A stretch of 64,000 nucleotides of DNA from Streptococcus ruminantium (GTDB lineage: Bacteria > Bacillota > Bacilli > Lactobacillales > Streptococcaceae): NCBI RefSeq assembly GCF_003609975.1, contig NZ_AP018400.1, positions 322,501-386,500 on the forward strand, in the 5' to 3' direction. Within the stretch, counting starts at the first letter, position 1. Each line of letters starts with the position of its first letter. The translations under genes and the position numbers were made by a program. The notes below the pieces were generated by a model. The model saw only the letters and a program-made list of their open reading frames with translations. It did not search any database and was not told where the DNA came from. Below, one piece after another: positions 27,055 to 37,468 of the stretch.

Positions 27055-27298
27055 GGTCAAAAAAAGTCAAAAAAGATATTGACCTTTACTGACTAATGGT
27101 ATATAATAATTTCATAAGGTTATAGAAAAACCTTATGATTTATTGATTAAAAGGTCAGATAAGGTCAAATGAATCTAGTTTGATTTTTATCTTAAATAAT
27201 TGGTCAGTAAAAGACAATTTTTTGAGGGGGTCAGCATGAAAAAGAGGATGGTTCCTTATTAGTGGTTTTTTATCTAACAAAGGTCAGTAATAGTCAAT
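27055..27298 (+). promoter_or_regulatory. clpL promoter with five CtsR-type heat shock boxes
   Basis: The promoter is TTGACC (27078-27083), 17 bp, TATAAT (27101-27106). Five matches to the CtsR consensus RGTCAAANANRGTCAAA are seen: 27055-27070 (spacer one base short), 27077-27093 (reverse orientation, over the -35), 27152-27168 (one mismatch), 27202-27218 and 27282-27298. The expected start is near 27113, so three boxes lie inside the transcript. The RNA would begin with a hairpin CATAAGGTT/AACCTTATG (27112-27136). A mini-ORF ATG at 27236 behind GAGGGGG encodes MKKRMVPY. Together these indicate tight CtsR repression. Confidence 0.85.
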
Positions 27299-27340
27299 TT
27301 TCTTTAGCAAACAAAAAATAAGATAAACGAGGTAAACAGT

Positions 27341-29431
27341 ATGAATAACAATTTTAACAGTATGGACGATATTTTCAATCAACTAATGGGCAATATGGGG
27401 GGGTATAGCACAGAGCGTCGCCGTTACTCCATCAACGGTCGCGAGGTTACTCCAGAGGAATTTGCTCATTATCGCCAAACAGGCCAACTACCAGCGGCAG
27501 AAGGTGCAGTTCAATCTCACTCTAAAGGTCAGATAAAGTCAGATGGTGTTTTGGCAAAACTAGGTCGTAATTTGACTGGGGATGCGCGTGAAGGCAAGTT
27601 AGATCCGGTCATTGGTCGCAATAAAGAAATCCAAGATACTTCGGAAATTCTGGCTCGTCGTACCAAGAATAATCCTGTCCTGGTTGGTGATGCTGGTGTT
27701 GGTAAAACAGCAGTAGTAGAAGGCTTGGCTCAGGCAATTGTCAATGGTGATGTACCGGCAGCCATCAAAAACAAGGAAATTATTTCTATTGATATTTCTG
27801 GTTTGGAAGCGGGTACTCAGTACCGTGGAGCTTTTGAGGAGAATGTTCAACAGTTGGTTGATGAGGTCAAGCAAGCAGGAAATATCATTCTTTTCTTTGA
27901 TGAAATTCATCAGATTTTGGGGGCAGGCAGTACAGGTGGCGATTCAGGTTCCAAGGGATTAGCGGATATTCTTAAACCAGCCCTTTCACGTGGCGAATTG
28001 ACCGTTATTGGTGCTACTACTCAGGATGAGTACCGCAATACCATTCATAAAAATGCAGCCTTAGCTCGTCGCTTCAACGAAGTGAAGGTCAATGCTCCAT
28101 CGGCAGAAGATACTTACCAAATTTTGAAGGGAATTAAACCACTTTATGAGGCTCACCACAATATTGAATTACCAGATGAGGTCTTGTATGCTGCTGTTGA
28201 CTATTCTGTTCAATACATTCCTCAACGCAGCTTACCAGATAAAGCTATTGACTTGATCGACGTAACAGCTGCTCATTTAGCAGCACAGCATTCCGTTACG
28301 GATATTAAGACATTAGAAGCTGAGATGGCGGATGCGAAACGCTTGCAATTAGAAGCCGCAGAAAAAGAGGACTATGAAAAAGCTTTGAATGAAAAAATCC
28401 GGATTGATAAGCTGCAAGAACAGATTAACAACCATACGGAAAGCCAAAAAGTTGTAGCAACGGTCAATGATGTGGCTCAAGCAGTTGAACGGATGACAGG
28501 TATTCCTGTATCGCAAATGGGGGCTTCTGATATTGAACGACTCAAGGGCCTCAAACATCGTCTAGCTGCAAATGTTATCGGTCAAGGTGACGCAGTAGAA
28601 GCTGTATCCCGTGCGATTCGTCGTAATCGTGCAGGTTTTGATGAGGGCAATCGTCCTATCGGCTCCTTCCTCTTTGTCGGACCAACAGGTGTCGGTAAGA
28701 CAGAGTTAGCAAAGCAGCTAGCGCTGGATTTATTTGGAAATAAGGAGGCAATTATCCGCCTTGATATGTCAGAGTATAGCGATCGAACAGCCGTTTCCAA
28801 GTTGATTGGTACAACAGCGGGGTATGTTGGCTACGACGATAATTCGCATACCCTAACCGAGCGAGTTCGCCGCAATCCTTATTCTATCGTATTACTAGAT
28901 GAGATTGAAAAAGCTGATGCACAAGTCATCACTTTGCTCTTACAGGTTCTTGATGATGGACATTTAACAGATGGTCAAGGCAATCAAGTCAACTTTAAAA
29001 ATACGATTATTATTGCAACCTCTAATGCTGGATTTGGCTACGACTTGCCAGAAGGCGAAGAGAGACAGGACATTATGGAACGCATTGTTCCATACTTCCG
29101 TCCGGAGTTCCTCAACCGTTTCAATGCAGTGATTGAGTTTAAACATTTAGAGAGGGAAGATCTAAGAGCTATCGTAGACCTGCTCCTGTCTCAGGTCAAT
29201 AATACGCTGGCTAAAAAAGGCATTAGTCTACATGTTACAGATGCTGCCAAAGAGTTTCTCATGGAAGAAGGTTACGACAAGGCAATGGGGGCTCGTCCGC
29301 TTCGTCGTGTTATTGAAAACCAGATTCGTGATAAAGTTACAGATTTTTACTTGGATAATAGTGATGTCAAGTACTTGGAAGCTGATGTGATTGGCGGAAC
29401 AATTCAAATAAAAGAGCAAAACTTAGCTTAA
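27341..29431 (+). CDS. clpL: ATP-dependent Clp-type chaperone ClpL
   Basis: A 696-aa class I Hsp100 AAA+ protein. It has the short ClpL-type N-terminus ([28 protein letters not shown]) instead of a ClpC zinc or N-domain. D1 has GDAGVGKT near residue 116, a UVR-like helix lies near 340-365, and D2 has GPTGVGKT near 446 and LLDEIEKA. ClpL resolves aggregates and aids heat, acid and penicillin tolerance in streptococci. It works without ClpP. GAGG precedes the ATG. The upstream CtsR boxes make it a heat-induced gene. Confidence 0.93.
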   Translation: MNNNFNSMDDIFNQLMGNMGGYSTERRRYSINGREVTPEEFAHYRQTGQLPAAEGAVQSHSKGQIKSDGVLAKLGRNLTGDAREGKLDPVIGRNKEIQDTSEILARRTKNNPVLVGDAGVGKTAVVEGLAQAIVNGDVPAAIKNKEIISIDISGLEAGTQYRGAFEENVQQLVDEVKQAGNIILFFDEIHQILGAGSTGGDSGSKGLADILKPALSRGELTVIGATTQDEYRNTIHKNAALARRFNEVKVNAPSAEDTYQILKGIKPLYEAHHNIELPDEVLYAAVDYSVQYIPQRSLPDKAIDLIDVTAAHLAAQHSVTDIKTLEAEMADAKRLQLEAAEKEDYEKALNEKIRIDKLQEQINNHTESQKVVATVNDVAQAVERMTGIPVSQMGASDIERLKGLKHRLAANVIGQGDAVEAVSRAIRRNRAGFDEGNRPIGSFLFVGPTGVGKTELAKQLALDLFGNKEAIIRLDMSEYSDRTAVSKLIGTTAGYVGYDDNSHTLTERVRRNPYSIVLLDEIEKADAQVITLLLQVLDDGHLTDGQGNQVNFKNTIIIATSNAGFGYDLPEGEERQDIMERIVPYFRPEFLNRFNAVIEFKHLEREDLRAIVDLLLSQVNNTLAKKGISLHVTDAAKEFLMEEGYDKAMGARPLRRVIENQIRDKVTDFYLDNSDVKYLEADVIGGTIQIKEQNLA

Positions 29432-29449
29432 CAATATAGAGTCAGATAA

Positions 29450-29478
29450 AAAATTCGGGTGATGTCATCCGAATTTTC
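29450..29478 (+). terminator. Terminator after clpL
   Basis: AAATTCGG and CCGAATTT pair around a short loop, followed by TCTTTTTC. Confidence 0.7.
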
Positions 29479-29549
29479 TTTTTCTACTTGTTACCAGTTC
29501 ATGCTGAAACAGTTTTTTTAGGGCATTCAAAACTTTTTTAGTAAAATCC

Positions 29550-29578
29550 TTGACAAGTGCAAACGTTTGCGCTAAACT
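29550..29578 (+). promoter_or_regulatory. malQP promoter with MalR-type operator in the spacer
   Basis: TTGACA (29550-29555) and TAAACT (29573-29578) are 17 bp apart. The perfect palindrome GCAAACGTTTGC (29559-29570) fills the spacer. It fits the LacI-family MalR operator of streptococci better than a CcpA cre (three mismatches to cre). Repression without maltose is likely; no malR lies in the window. Confidence 0.7.
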
Positions 29579-29611
29579 ATATTCGTAACCGACAGAAAGG
29601 AAAACGTTTTT

Positions 29612-31120
29612 ATGACAAATCGTACCAGTGGAATTTTGATGCATATTACCTCACTTCCTGGGAAGTTTGGTATTGGTACTTTTGGACAGTCTGCCTATGA
29701 TTTTGTAGATTTCTTGGTAGAGACCAAGCAAACCTACTGGCAGATTTTACCCCTAACAACAACTAGCTATGGAGACTCACCTTATCAATCTTTCTCTGCT
29801 ATTGCAGGGAATACTCACTTGATCGACTTCGACCTCTTGGTAGAAGATGGCTTGTTGGCAAATGAAGAGTTTCAAGATGTGAATTTTGGAGATAATCCTG
29901 CAAAAGTAGATTATGCTCTGATTTATCAAGTGCGTCGGCCAATTTTGGAAAAGGCAGTACAGGCATTTTTGCAAGATGATAAGAAAAAAGCGGCTTTTCT
30001 GGAATTTGAAAAGGCCAACTCTTCTTGGCTGATAGACTATGCTGAGTTTATGGCTATCAAGGAGTACTTTGGAAATAAAGCTCTCCAAGAGTGGGAAGAC
30101 AAGAAAGTAGTTGCTCGCAATGAGGAAGCTCTGGATAAGTATCGTTTGGAGTTGGCAAACCAAATTGATTATCACAAAGTTACTCAGTACTTCTTCTTTA
30201 GCCAGTGGAAACAATTGAAAGAATATGCCAACAAAAATCACATTAAGATTATCGGAGATATGCCTATTTATGTTTCTGCTGACAGTGTGGAAGTTTGGAC
30301 CAAACCTCAACTGTTCAAATTAGATAGTGAGCGTAAGCCACTCTACGTAGCAGGAGTACCAGCGGACAACTTCTCTGCGGACGGTCAGTTGTGGGGCAAT
30401 CCAATTTATGACTGGCCGGAACATGAAAAAACAGGCTATAACTGGTGGATCTACCGCATTCATGAAAGTTTCAAGCTCTATGATGTCCTTCGAATCGATC
30501 ACTTTAAAGGTTTCTCCGACTTCTGGCAGGTGGATGGCAAGGCTGAGGTAGCTAAGGTTGGTACATGGGAACCAGGTCCGGGCTACAGTCTTTTCAAGGC
30601 AGTAAAAGAAACCCTTGGTGACCTTCCAATTATTGCAGAGGATCTTGGAAATATTGATGCGAAAGCTCGTAAGCTGCTAGCAGACTGTGGCTATCCGGGG
30701 ATGAAAATCTTGGAATTTGGTTTCTTTGATGTGACAGGTAAAAGTATTGATGCCCCGCACCGCTGCATTCCAAATTCTGTTGCCTATACAGGGACTCATG
30801 ATAATGAAGTCATCAACGGTTGGTACAATAATCTTGATCCCGAGCAACAAGAGTACGTAGATGCTTACAGCAATCGTAAGCCGATTGAGAAAGTCAGTCA
30901 AGCCATGCTTCGAATGCTTTTTGCGACAGTTAGTGATACAGCTATTGCAACTATGCAAGATGTCTTGGATTTGGATGAAGACAGCCGTATGAATATGCCA
31001 TCAACCATCGGCGGAAATTGGGAATGGCGGATGAAGACGGAAGACTTGACACAAGAACACAAGGATTTCTTGACAAAAATGACAAACCTATATCAACGAG
31101 GAAATGAACAACATGATTAA
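29612..31120 (+). CDS. malQ: 4-alpha-glucanotransferase (amylomaltase)
   Basis: A 502-aa glycoside hydrolase family 77 enzyme that moves glucan units between maltodextrins and releases glucose in the cytoplasm. Conserved parts are the [19 protein letters not shown] start, [28 protein letters not shown] (nucleophile Asp) and IIAEDLG (acid/base Glu). AAGGAAAA precedes the ATG. It overlaps malP by 17 bases, or by 8 if malP starts at 31113. Confidence 0.96.
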   Translation: MTNRTSGILMHITSLPGKFGIGTFGQSAYDFVDFLVETKQTYWQILPLTTTSYGDSPYQSFSAIAGNTHLIDFDLLVEDGLLANEEFQDVNFGDNPAKVDYALIYQVRRPILEKAVQAFLQDDKKKAAFLEFEKANSSWLIDYAEFMAIKEYFGNKALQEWEDKKVVARNEEALDKYRLELANQIDYHKVTQYFFFSQWKQLKEYANKNHIKIIGDMPIYVSADSVEVWTKPQLFKLDSERKPLYVAGVPADNFSADGQLWGNPIYDWPEHEKTGYNWWIYRIHESFKLYDVLRIDHFKGFSDFWQVDGKAEVAKVGTWEPGPGYSLFKAVKETLGDLPIIAEDLGNIDAKARKLLADCGYPGMKILEFGFFDVTGKSIDAPHRCIPNSVAYTGTHDNEVINGWYNNLDPEQQEYVDAYSNRKPIEKVSQAMLRMLFATVSDTAIATMQDVLDLDEDSRMNMPSTIGGNWEWRMKTEDLTQEHKDFLTKMTNLYQRGNEQHD

Positions 31121-33377
31121 ATTTACAACATTTGCTGAAAACAATACTTCAAAGAAATTAGCTGATTTAACAAACGAAGAAATCTATCTTCAGTTATTGA
31201 ACTACGTGAAAGAAGCTGCAGCAGCTAAATCAAAAAATACTGGTAAACGTAAAGTTTATTATATTTCTGCGGAGTTCCTTATCGGTAAGCTCTTATCAAA
31301 CAATTTGATTAACCTAGGTGTTTATAAAGACATCCAAGCAGAGTTGGCGGCAGCTGGCAAGTCATTGGCACAAGTTGAAGACGTTGAGCCAGAACCATCA
31401 CTCGGTAACGGTGGTCTTGGACGTTTGGCATCCTGTTTTGTAGATTCCATGTCAACACTTGCTATCAATGGTGAAGGTGTTGGTCTGAATTACCACTGTG
31501 GTCTTTTCCGCCAAGTCTTCAAGAAAAATGAGCAAGAAGCAGAGCCAAACTTCTGGATTGAAAATGATTCTTGGTTGATTCCAACGGATATTAGTTATGA
31601 TGTTCCATTTAAAAACTTTACCTTGAAGTCGAAATTGGATCGTCTTGACATTCTTGGTTACAAAAAGGAAACGAAGAATTACCTCAACTTGTTCGATATT
31701 GAATCTGTCAACTATCACTTGATTACAGATGGTATTTCGTTTGATAAGACAGCTATCAAAGAAAACTTGACTCTTTTCTTGTATCCAGACGATTCGGATA
31801 AAAATGGTGAATTGCTTCGTATCTACCAACAATACTTTATGGTGTCAAATGCTGCTCAGTTATTGATTGATGAAGCGATTGAACGTGGTTCAAACCTACA
31901 TGATCTTCCTGATTATGCTTACGTACAAATCAACGATACACACCCATCAATGGTTATTCCTGAGTTGATTCGTCTTTTGACAGAGAAACACGATATCGAA
32001 TTTGCAGAAGCAGTAGCGATTGTCAAGAATATGACTGGTTACACTAACCATACTATCTTGGCAGAAGCACTTGAAAAATGGCCACTTGAGTTTCTTGGAG
32101 AAGTGGTGCCACATTTGGTTGATATTATCAAAGAATTGGATGCCCTTATTCGTGCAGAACTTAAAGACCCAGCAGTCCAAATCATTGATGAATCAGGCCG
32201 TGTACACATGGCTCACATGGACATCCACTTCTCTAACTCAGTGAACGGTGTAGCTGCACTTCACACAGAAATCCTTAAAACTTCTGAATTGAAAGTTTTC
32301 TATGAGCTCTATCCAGAGAAATTCAATAATAAAACAAACGGTATCACTTTCCGTCGCTGGTTGGAGTTTGCAAACCAAGATTTGGCGGATTGCATCAAAG
32401 AATTGATTGGTGACGAATACCTGACAGATGCTACTAAGCTTGAAAAATTACTTGCTTTTGCTGATGATAAAGAAGTTCATGCTAAATTGGCCGAAATCAA
32501 ATTTAACAACAAATTGGCACTGAAACGTTACCTTAAAGATAATAAGGGTATCGAATTAGATGAACATTCTATCATTGATACGCAAATTAAACGTTTCCAC
32601 GAGTACAAGCGCCAGCAAATGAACGCCTTATATGTCATCCACAAGTATCTTGAAATTAAGAGTGGAAATCTTCCAAAACGTAAAATTACCGTTATCTTTG
32701 GTGGTAAGGCGGCTCCTGCCTACATCATTGCCCAAGATATTATCCACTTGATTCTATGCTTGTCAGAGTTGATTAACAACAATCCAGAGGTCAATCAATA
32801 TCTCAACGTTCACTTAGTAGAAAACTACAATGTAACGGTTGCTGAAAAATTGATTCCTGCGACAGATATTTCTGAGCAAATTTCTCTAGCTTCTAAAGAG
32901 GCATCAGGTACAGGGAACATGAAGTTCATGTTAAATGGTGCACTGACACTTGGCACGATGGACGGTGCCAATGTTGAGATTGCAGAACTTGCAGGTAGTG
33001 AAAATATTTACACATTTGGTAAGGATTCTGATACCATCATTGATCTTTACGATAAAGCAGGCTACGTTTCAGCTGATTACTATAATGGTGATGCTAATAT
33101 TAAACGTGCAGTTGACTTTATCGTTAGTGATGAAGTGAAAGCTCTTGGGAATGACGAGCGTCTTGGCCGTCTTCACCATGAACTTATCTCTAAGGACTGG
33201 TTCATGACCCTAATTGATCTGGCTGAGTACATAGAGGTGAAAGAACAAGTCTTTGCAGATTACGAAGATCAAGAATCTTGGAATAGAAAAGTTGTTCACA
33301 ACATTGCTAAAGCAGGTTTCTTCTCATCTGACCGTACAATTCAGCAGTACAATGACGAAATTTGGCATAGCAACTAA
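31104..33377 (+). CDS. malP: Maltodextrin/glycogen phosphorylase
   Basis: A 757-aa glycosyltransferase family 35 enzyme that cleaves alpha-1,4-glucans with phosphate to give glucose-1-phosphate. [15 protein letters not shown] is the N-terminal hallmark. The PLP lysine lies in [14 protein letters not shown] near residue 600, followed by [10 protein letters not shown]. There is no N-terminal phosphorylation extension, as expected for bacterial forms. The ATG at 31104 or 31113 is possible. Together with malQ it degrades imported maltodextrins, and it ends at a strong terminator. Confidence 0.95.
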   Translation: MNNMIKFTTFAENNTSKKLADLTNEEIYLQLLNYVKEAAAAKSKNTGKRKVYYISAEFLIGKLLSNNLINLGVYKDIQAELAAAGKSLAQVEDVEPEPSLGNGGLGRLASCFVDSMSTLAINGEGVGLNYHCGLFRQVFKKNEQEAEPNFWIENDSWLIPTDISYDVPFKNFTLKSKLDRLDILGYKKETKNYLNLFDIESVNYHLITDGISFDKTAIKENLTLFLYPDDSDKNGELLRIYQQYFMVSNAAQLLIDEAIERGSNLHDLPDYAYVQINDTHPSMVIPELIRLLTEKHDIEFAEAVAIVKNMTGYTNHTILAEALEKWPLEFLGEVVPHLVDIIKELDALIRAELKDPAVQIIDESGRVHMAHMDIHFSNSVNGVAALHTEILKTSELKVFYELYPEKFNNKTNGITFRRWLEFANQDLADCIKELIGDEYLTDATKLEKLLAFADDKEVHAKLAEIKFNNKLALKRYLKDNKGIELDEHSIIDTQIKRFHEYKRQQMNALYVIHKYLEIKSGNLPKRKITVIFGGKAAPAYIIAQDIIHLILCLSELINNNPEVNQYLNVHLVENYNVTVAEKLIPATDISEQISLASKEASGTGNMKFMLNGALTLGTMDGANVEIAELAGSENIYTFGKDSDTIIDLYDKAGYVSADYYNGDANIKRAVDFIVSDEVKALGNDERLGRLHHELISKDWFMTLIDLAEYIEVKEQVFADYEDQESWNRKVVHNIAKAGFFSSDRTIQQYNDEIWHSN

Positions 33378-33387
33378 TGCACAAAGA

Positions 33388-33423
33388 AAAGAATGTTTCC
33401 TGTTGTGGAGACATTCTTTTTTG
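33388..33423 (+). terminator. Terminator after malP
   Basis: AAAGAATGT (33388-33396) and ACATTCTTT (33411-33419) pair, with an inner TCC/GGA, followed by TTTT. Confidence 0.8.
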
Positions 33424-33452
33424 GTTAGAGAAATATTGATGAACAAAGAGTA

Positions 33453-34160
33453 TTATCGCTTTGCCATTGATACAAAGCTCACTTTATCAGGCCGGTAGCT
33501 GATGGTTCCGTATTGGAAGGGTTGTCCATTTGAAAGATAGGTGACACTGGTGACAACAACGACCATATCATAATTCCCCAAATCCATTAGCTGTCTTTCT
33601 TCCTCATTTGCAAAGCGGAAGGAGATTTCTCGCCGTGAATGAGAAATGGTTAATTTTAGTTCTTCTTCCAAGTAGCGGTAAATAGAACTCTCAGCAATTT
33701 CCTTGCTGAGATAGGAAACAATTCTACGATCGAAGTAAGAGATTTCATACTCCAAGCGTTCGCCATCAATAGTTCGGATCCGACTAATCCGATAGAAATC
33801 TACCCTGTCATCAACTTCAAAGGTTGCCATCAAGTCTTCTTGGCCTTGAACGATATAGAGTGAGGTCAATGTAGTTTGAATCTGGTGTTGAGACTGTTTA
33901 TTTAGTTCGCCAACTGTTTTGATTTCAGATAGGTACTGCTCCTTCATCAGACCATGTTCCATCACAATAGAAGACTTGCCTTGCCGCTTTTGAATGTAGC
34001 CATCCATTTCGAGGAGAGATAGGGCTTTTCGGATGGTGTCCTTGGAATAGGTGTAGATGTCCATCAACTCATTCTCAGTTGGTAAGGTTTGCCCCGCTGG
34101 CCAAATCTGGTCTTGAATTTTTTGTTTAATATCTTGATAAACTTTTTTATACTTGCTCAT
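33453..34160 (-). CDS. GntR-family (HutC/TreR-type) sugar repressor
   Basis: A 235-aa regulator. The N-terminal winged helix (YQDIKQKIQDQIWPAGQTLP, TENELMDIYTYSKDTIRKAL) spans about residues 8-55; a UTRA ligand domain follows (about 90-230; FYRISRIRTIDGERLEYEISYFD). It resembles TreR, the trehalose-6-phosphate-responsive repressor. Here it is divergent from a glucose/maltose-type PTS, not a trehalose PTS, so its ligand may be another phosphorylated disaccharide. Two palindromes with ACGT cores in the intergenic region are its likely operators. Confidence 0.85.
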   Translation of the reverse strand: MSKYKKVYQDIKQKIQDQIWPAGQTLPTENELMDIYTYSKDTIRKALSLLEMDGYIQKRQGKSSIVMEHGLMKEQYLSEIKTVGELNKQSQHQIQTTLTSLYIVQGQEDLMATFEVDDRVDFYRISRIRTIDGERLEYEISYFDRRIVSYLSKEIAESSIYRYLEEELKLTISHSRREISFRFANEEERQLMDLGNYDMVVVVTSVTYLSNGQPFQYGTISYRPDKVSFVSMAKR

Positions 34161-34244
34161 TATTTTTCCATCTTCCTTATCACTAGTGTACCATAAATAT
34201 GCTTGAAAAGGGAAAACTAGCCAGTATATTTATTTTAACAACCC

Positions 34245-34337
34245 AACTTTTACGTAAAAGTTAAAGATATTACGTAAAAGATATTGACTAATGCAAACGG
34301 TTACGGTATACTATCCTTGTAAAGAAAACGGTTACGT
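34245..34337 (+). promoter_or_regulatory. PTS operon promoter with GntR palindromes and two cre-like sites
   Basis: AACTTTTACGTAAAAGTT (34245-34262) is a perfect 18-bp palindrome. A second, imperfect copy is centred 20 bp downstream (34266-34281). Then TTGACT (34284-34289), 17 bp, TATACT (34307-34312). TGCAAACGGTTACG lies in the spacer (34291-34304) and AGAAAACGGTTACG after the start (about 34323-34336). Each matches the cre consensus at 12 of 14 positions. This implies dual control by the divergent GntR repressor and by CcpA. Confidence 0.75.
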
Positions 34338-34370
34338 ATTTTAATAGGGAAGGAGGAGACTTTAAAAGTT

Positions 34371-35162
34371 ATGAAATTGCTCACAGTGAATGTCCATGCC
34401 TGGTTGGAAGAAAGACAGGATGAGAAGCTGGATATTCTAGCGGAAACTATAGTTGAAAAGGGCTATGATCTTATTGCTCTTCAGGAAGTAAATCAGTTAA
34501 TCGCCAGCGACTTGGTAACGAGAGACCTGCGAACGGATAACTATGGGCTGGTTTTATTAGAAAAATTGCGAAACAAAGGGGAGTCTAGCTACTCCTATTA
34601 TTGGAGTCATTCCCATATTGGTTACGACAGGTACGAAGAAGGAATAGCATTTTTAACGCGTTTACCTGTTTATGAAGTAGATCCATTTTATTGTAGTCAG
34701 AACAAATCCATCGATTCGATCTTATCTCGGAAGATTATGGGATTGACTGTTTCTTATCAAAATCAGCTAATTGACTGTTATTCTTGCCACATAAATTTAC
34801 CAGGAAATAAGAAGGAAAACCAACTGGACAATGTTCGAACGATTGTTGAGCGAACGGGGGACCATCGTCTAAAAATCCTGATGGGTGATTTTAATACAGA
34901 TGCCTTTTCTGAACAGGCAGTTTATGAAGCAATTAAGGAACTTGGTCTCTATGATACGTACGATCTAGCCCTAAAAAAGGATAGTGGCGTGACGGTGGAA
35001 AAAGCGATTGATGGATGGGCTACCCACAGTCAAGCCAAACGTTTGGACTACATCTTTTTGAATCAAAAAATGGACGTTTTAACCAGTCGTGCTATCTTCA
35101 ATGGAGATAACCATCCTATCATTTCAGACCATTTTGGTGTGGAAGTTGAACTCAGTCTATAA
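34371..35162 (+). CDS. Endonuclease/exonuclease/phosphatase family protein
   Basis: A 263-aa metal-dependent phosphodiesterase-fold protein. Motifs are TVNVHAW, ALQEVNQ (catalytic Glu), KILMGDFNTDA (Asp/Asn), and KRLDYIFLN with the C-terminal SDHFGVEVEL (catalytic His). Members act on nucleic acids, sphingomyelin, inositol phosphates or other phosphate esters. It lies in an operon ahead of a PTS permease, so a sugar-phosphate or cell-surface phosphate ester is conceivable; that is a guess. AAGGAGGAG lies 12 bases before the ATG, a longer spacing than usual, and no other start fits. No signal peptide is seen. Confidence 0.8.
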   Translation: MKLLTVNVHAWLEERQDEKLDILAETIVEKGYDLIALQEVNQLIASDLVTRDLRTDNYGLVLLEKLRNKGESSYSYYWSHSHIGYDRYEEGIAFLTRLPVYEVDPFYCSQNKSIDSILSRKIMGLTVSYQNQLIDCYSCHINLPGNKKENQLDNVRTIVERTGDHRLKILMGDFNTDAFSEQAVYEAIKELGLYDTYDLALKKDSGVTVEKAIDGWATHSQAKRLDYIFLNQKMDVLTSRAIFNGDNHPIISDHFGVEVELSL

Positions 35163-35196
35163 AATGGCTTAAAGCCGAAAAAATAAAGGAGGAAAT

Positions 35197-37365
35197 ATGA
35201 AAAAATTTCTTAGTTTCGAATTTTGGCAAAAATTTGGAAAGTGCTTGATGGTCGTGATTGCAGTTATGCCTGCGGCAGGTCTGATGGTTTCTATCGGTAA
35301 CTCGATTCCTTTGATGAGTCCGGAATCAGAGCTTTTGATTCGTATCGGGAATATTGTTGCTCAGATCGGTTGGGGGATCATAGGTAATCTTCATTTGCTC
35401 TTTGCTCTAGCAATCGGTGGTAGCTGGGCGAAAGAAAAGGCAGGAGGAGCCTTCTCGGCAGGCCTTGCCTTCGTTCTTATCAATTTGATTACTGGTCATT
35501 TCTTCGGTGTGAAAACAGATATGTTGACGGATGCAACAGCAACAGTTAGTACAGTATTTGGTACACAAATCCCTGTTTCTGGTTATTTTGTAAATATCTT
35601 GGGGCAACCGGCTCTCAATATGGGTGTTTTTGTGGGGATTATTGCAGGTTTTGTTGGTGCAACGACCTATAACAAATATTACAACTACCGCAAACTACCA
35701 GATGTATTGACTTTCTTTAACGGGAAACGCTTTGTACCATTCGTTGTCATCTATCGCTCCATTTTGGTTGCTCTTGGTTTGGCAATTTTTTGGCCGGTTA
35801 TCCAAACCGGCATCAATAGCTTTGGGAAATGGATTGCTTCTTCACAGGAAACAGCCCCTGTTTTGGCTCCTTTTGTGTACGGAACTTTGGAACGTTTGCT
35901 TTTGCCATTTGGTCTTCACCACATGTTAACGATTCCGATGAATTATACTTCATTGGGAGGTACCTATGACATCCTGACAGGTGCTCAAGCAGGAACACAG
36001 GTATTTGGACAAGACCCGCTCTGGTTGGCTTGGATTACAGATTTGATCAACCTTAAAGATGCTGGTGACATGACTCAGTACAATGACCTTCTTTCCACTA
36101 TCACCCCAGCACGTTTCAAGGTTGGGCAAATGATCGGTTCATCAGGTATTCTCATGGGCTTGACCTATGCGATGTATCGCAATGTGGACGCAGACAAGAA
36201 GAAAAAATATAAGGGGATGTTCCTTTCTTCTGCACTTGCGGTATTTTTGACAGGTGTGACAGAGCCGATCGAATTTATGTTCATGTTTGCAGCTATGCCA
36301 CTCTACGCTGTTTATGCCTTGGTACAAGGTGCTGCCTTTGCTATGGCAGATTTAGTAAATTTGCGAATGCACTCATTTGGTAATATCGAATTTCTCACTC
36401 GTACACCGATGGCTATTAAAGCTGGTATCGGTATGGATGTAGTTAACTTTATTTGGGTGACTGCTCTCTTTGCGATTGGTATGTACTTCATTGCCAACTT
36501 TATGATTAAAAAATTCAATCTGGCAACGGCTGGCCGTAATGGCAACTATGATACAGAGACAACAGACATTGCTTCGCATTCAAATGTCGATACAGCAGAT
36601 GCCAATTCTCAAGTGGTACACATCATCAATCTGCTTGGTGGTCGTGATAATATTGTGGATGTAGATGCTTGTATGACTCGGCTTCGTGTCAGCGTTAAGG
36701 AGGTGGCACAAGTCAGTGATGAACACGCTTGGAAACAAGCAGGTGCCATGGGCTTGATTATCAAAGATTCCGGTGTTCAAGCAGTCTACGGACCAAAAGC
36801 AGATGTCCTCAAATCAGATATTCAAGATCTCTTAGAATCAGGTGTAGCCATTCCTCGTACAGAGGTAGTTGTTAGTAAAGAAGCAGGAGTCAACACTCAA
36901 TTCAAAGGTGTGACAGAAACGATCTTTTCAGTTGCGGCAGGTCAAGCTATTGCTATCACAGAAGTAAAAGATCCAGTCTTCTCACAAAAGATGATGGGAG
37001 ATGGCTATGCAGTAGAACCGGCAAACGGCAATGTTTACGCACCAGTTTCAGGTATTGTGACGAGCGTATTCCCAACTAAACATGCGGTTGGTATTCTATC
37101 TGACAAGGGTGTGGAAGTTTTAATTCACGTTGGCTTAGACACAGTAGCTCTTAATGGTGTACCATTCTCTGCCAAGGTGACAGATGGTCAACGCGTTGAA
37201 GCTGGAGACCTACTCCTTGTAGCAGACTTAGATGCTATCCGTTCAGCGGAACGTGAAACAACTATTATTGTTGCTTTTACAAACACAGCAGAAATCAAAT
37301 CTGTTGACCTTGAAAACCTTGGTCAAGTAAGTAAAGAAAGCCAAGTTGCCAGGGTGGAGTTGTAG
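35197..37365 (+). CDS. ptsG: PTS glucose/maltose-type transporter, EIICBA fusion
   Basis: A 722-aa phosphotransferase permease. Domain order is EIIC (about 1-430, ten or so membrane helices; GVTEPIEFMFMF), EIIB (about 460-540; phosphocysteine near residue 490 in VDACMTRLRVSV) and EIIA (about 575-720; phosphohistidine near 644 in VLIHVGLDTV). It takes up and phosphorylates glucose, maltose or a related sugar. Streptococcal relatives with this order and this phosphatase-family neighbour have been named PtsG or MalT. AAAGGAGG precedes the ATG. It is regulated from the promoter ahead of the phosphatase-family gene. Confidence 0.9.
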   Translation: MKKFLSFEFWQKFGKCLMVVIAVMPAAGLMVSIGNSIPLMSPESELLIRIGNIVAQIGWGIIGNLHLLFALAIGGSWAKEKAGGAFSAGLAFVLINLITGHFFGVKTDMLTDATATVSTVFGTQIPVSGYFVNILGQPALNMGVFVGIIAGFVGATTYNKYYNYRKLPDVLTFFNGKRFVPFVVIYRSILVALGLAIFWPVIQTGINSFGKWIASSQETAPVLAPFVYGTLERLLLPFGLHHMLTIPMNYTSLGGTYDILTGAQAGTQVFGQDPLWLAWITDLINLKDAGDMTQYNDLLSTITPARFKVGQMIGSSGILMGLTYAMYRNVDADKKKKYKGMFLSSALAVFLTGVTEPIEFMFMFAAMPLYAVYALVQGAAFAMADLVNLRMHSFGNIEFLTRTPMAIKAGIGMDVVNFIWVTALFAIGMYFIANFMIKKFNLATAGRNGNYDTETTDIASHSNVDTADANSQVVHIINLLGGRDNIVDVDACMTRLRVSVKEVAQVSDEHAWKQAGAMGLIIKDSGVQAVYGPKADVLKSDIQDLLESGVAIPRTEVVVSKEAGVNTQFKGVTETIFSVAAGQAIAITEVKDPVFSQKMMGDGYAVEPANGNVYAPVSGIVTSVFPTKHAVGILSDKGVEVLIHVGLDTVALNGVPFSAKVTDGQRVEAGDLLLVADLDAIRSAERETTIIVAFTNTAEIKSVDLENLGQVSKESQVARVEL

Positions 37366-37390
37366 GCATCCATGAAAAATGGAATATATA

Positions 37391-37438
37391 AAAAAGATTG
37401 AAAAGATGAATTGTCGTCATAACTTTTCAATCTTTTTA
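37391..37438 (+). terminator. Strong terminator after the PTS gene
   Basis: AAAAAGATTGAAAAG (37391-37405) pairs perfectly over 15 bp with CTTTTCAATCTTTTT (37423-37437). The A/T tails make it usable from both sides, including for the convergent DUF2812 gene. Confidence 0.85.
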
Positions 37439-37468
37439 TTTTGAGGATTCAGGTGTAGGATACCCTGC

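Noticed and set aside
29559..29570. Reading the malQ palindrome as a CcpA cre
   Set aside because: Three mismatches to the streptococcal cre consensus, and perfect symmetry fits a LacI/MalR operator better.
29580..29587. TATTCGTA, the complement of the ComX box TACGAATA, next to the malQ promoter
   Set aside because: It points leftward into the clpL terminator with no gene to serve; a chance 8-mer.
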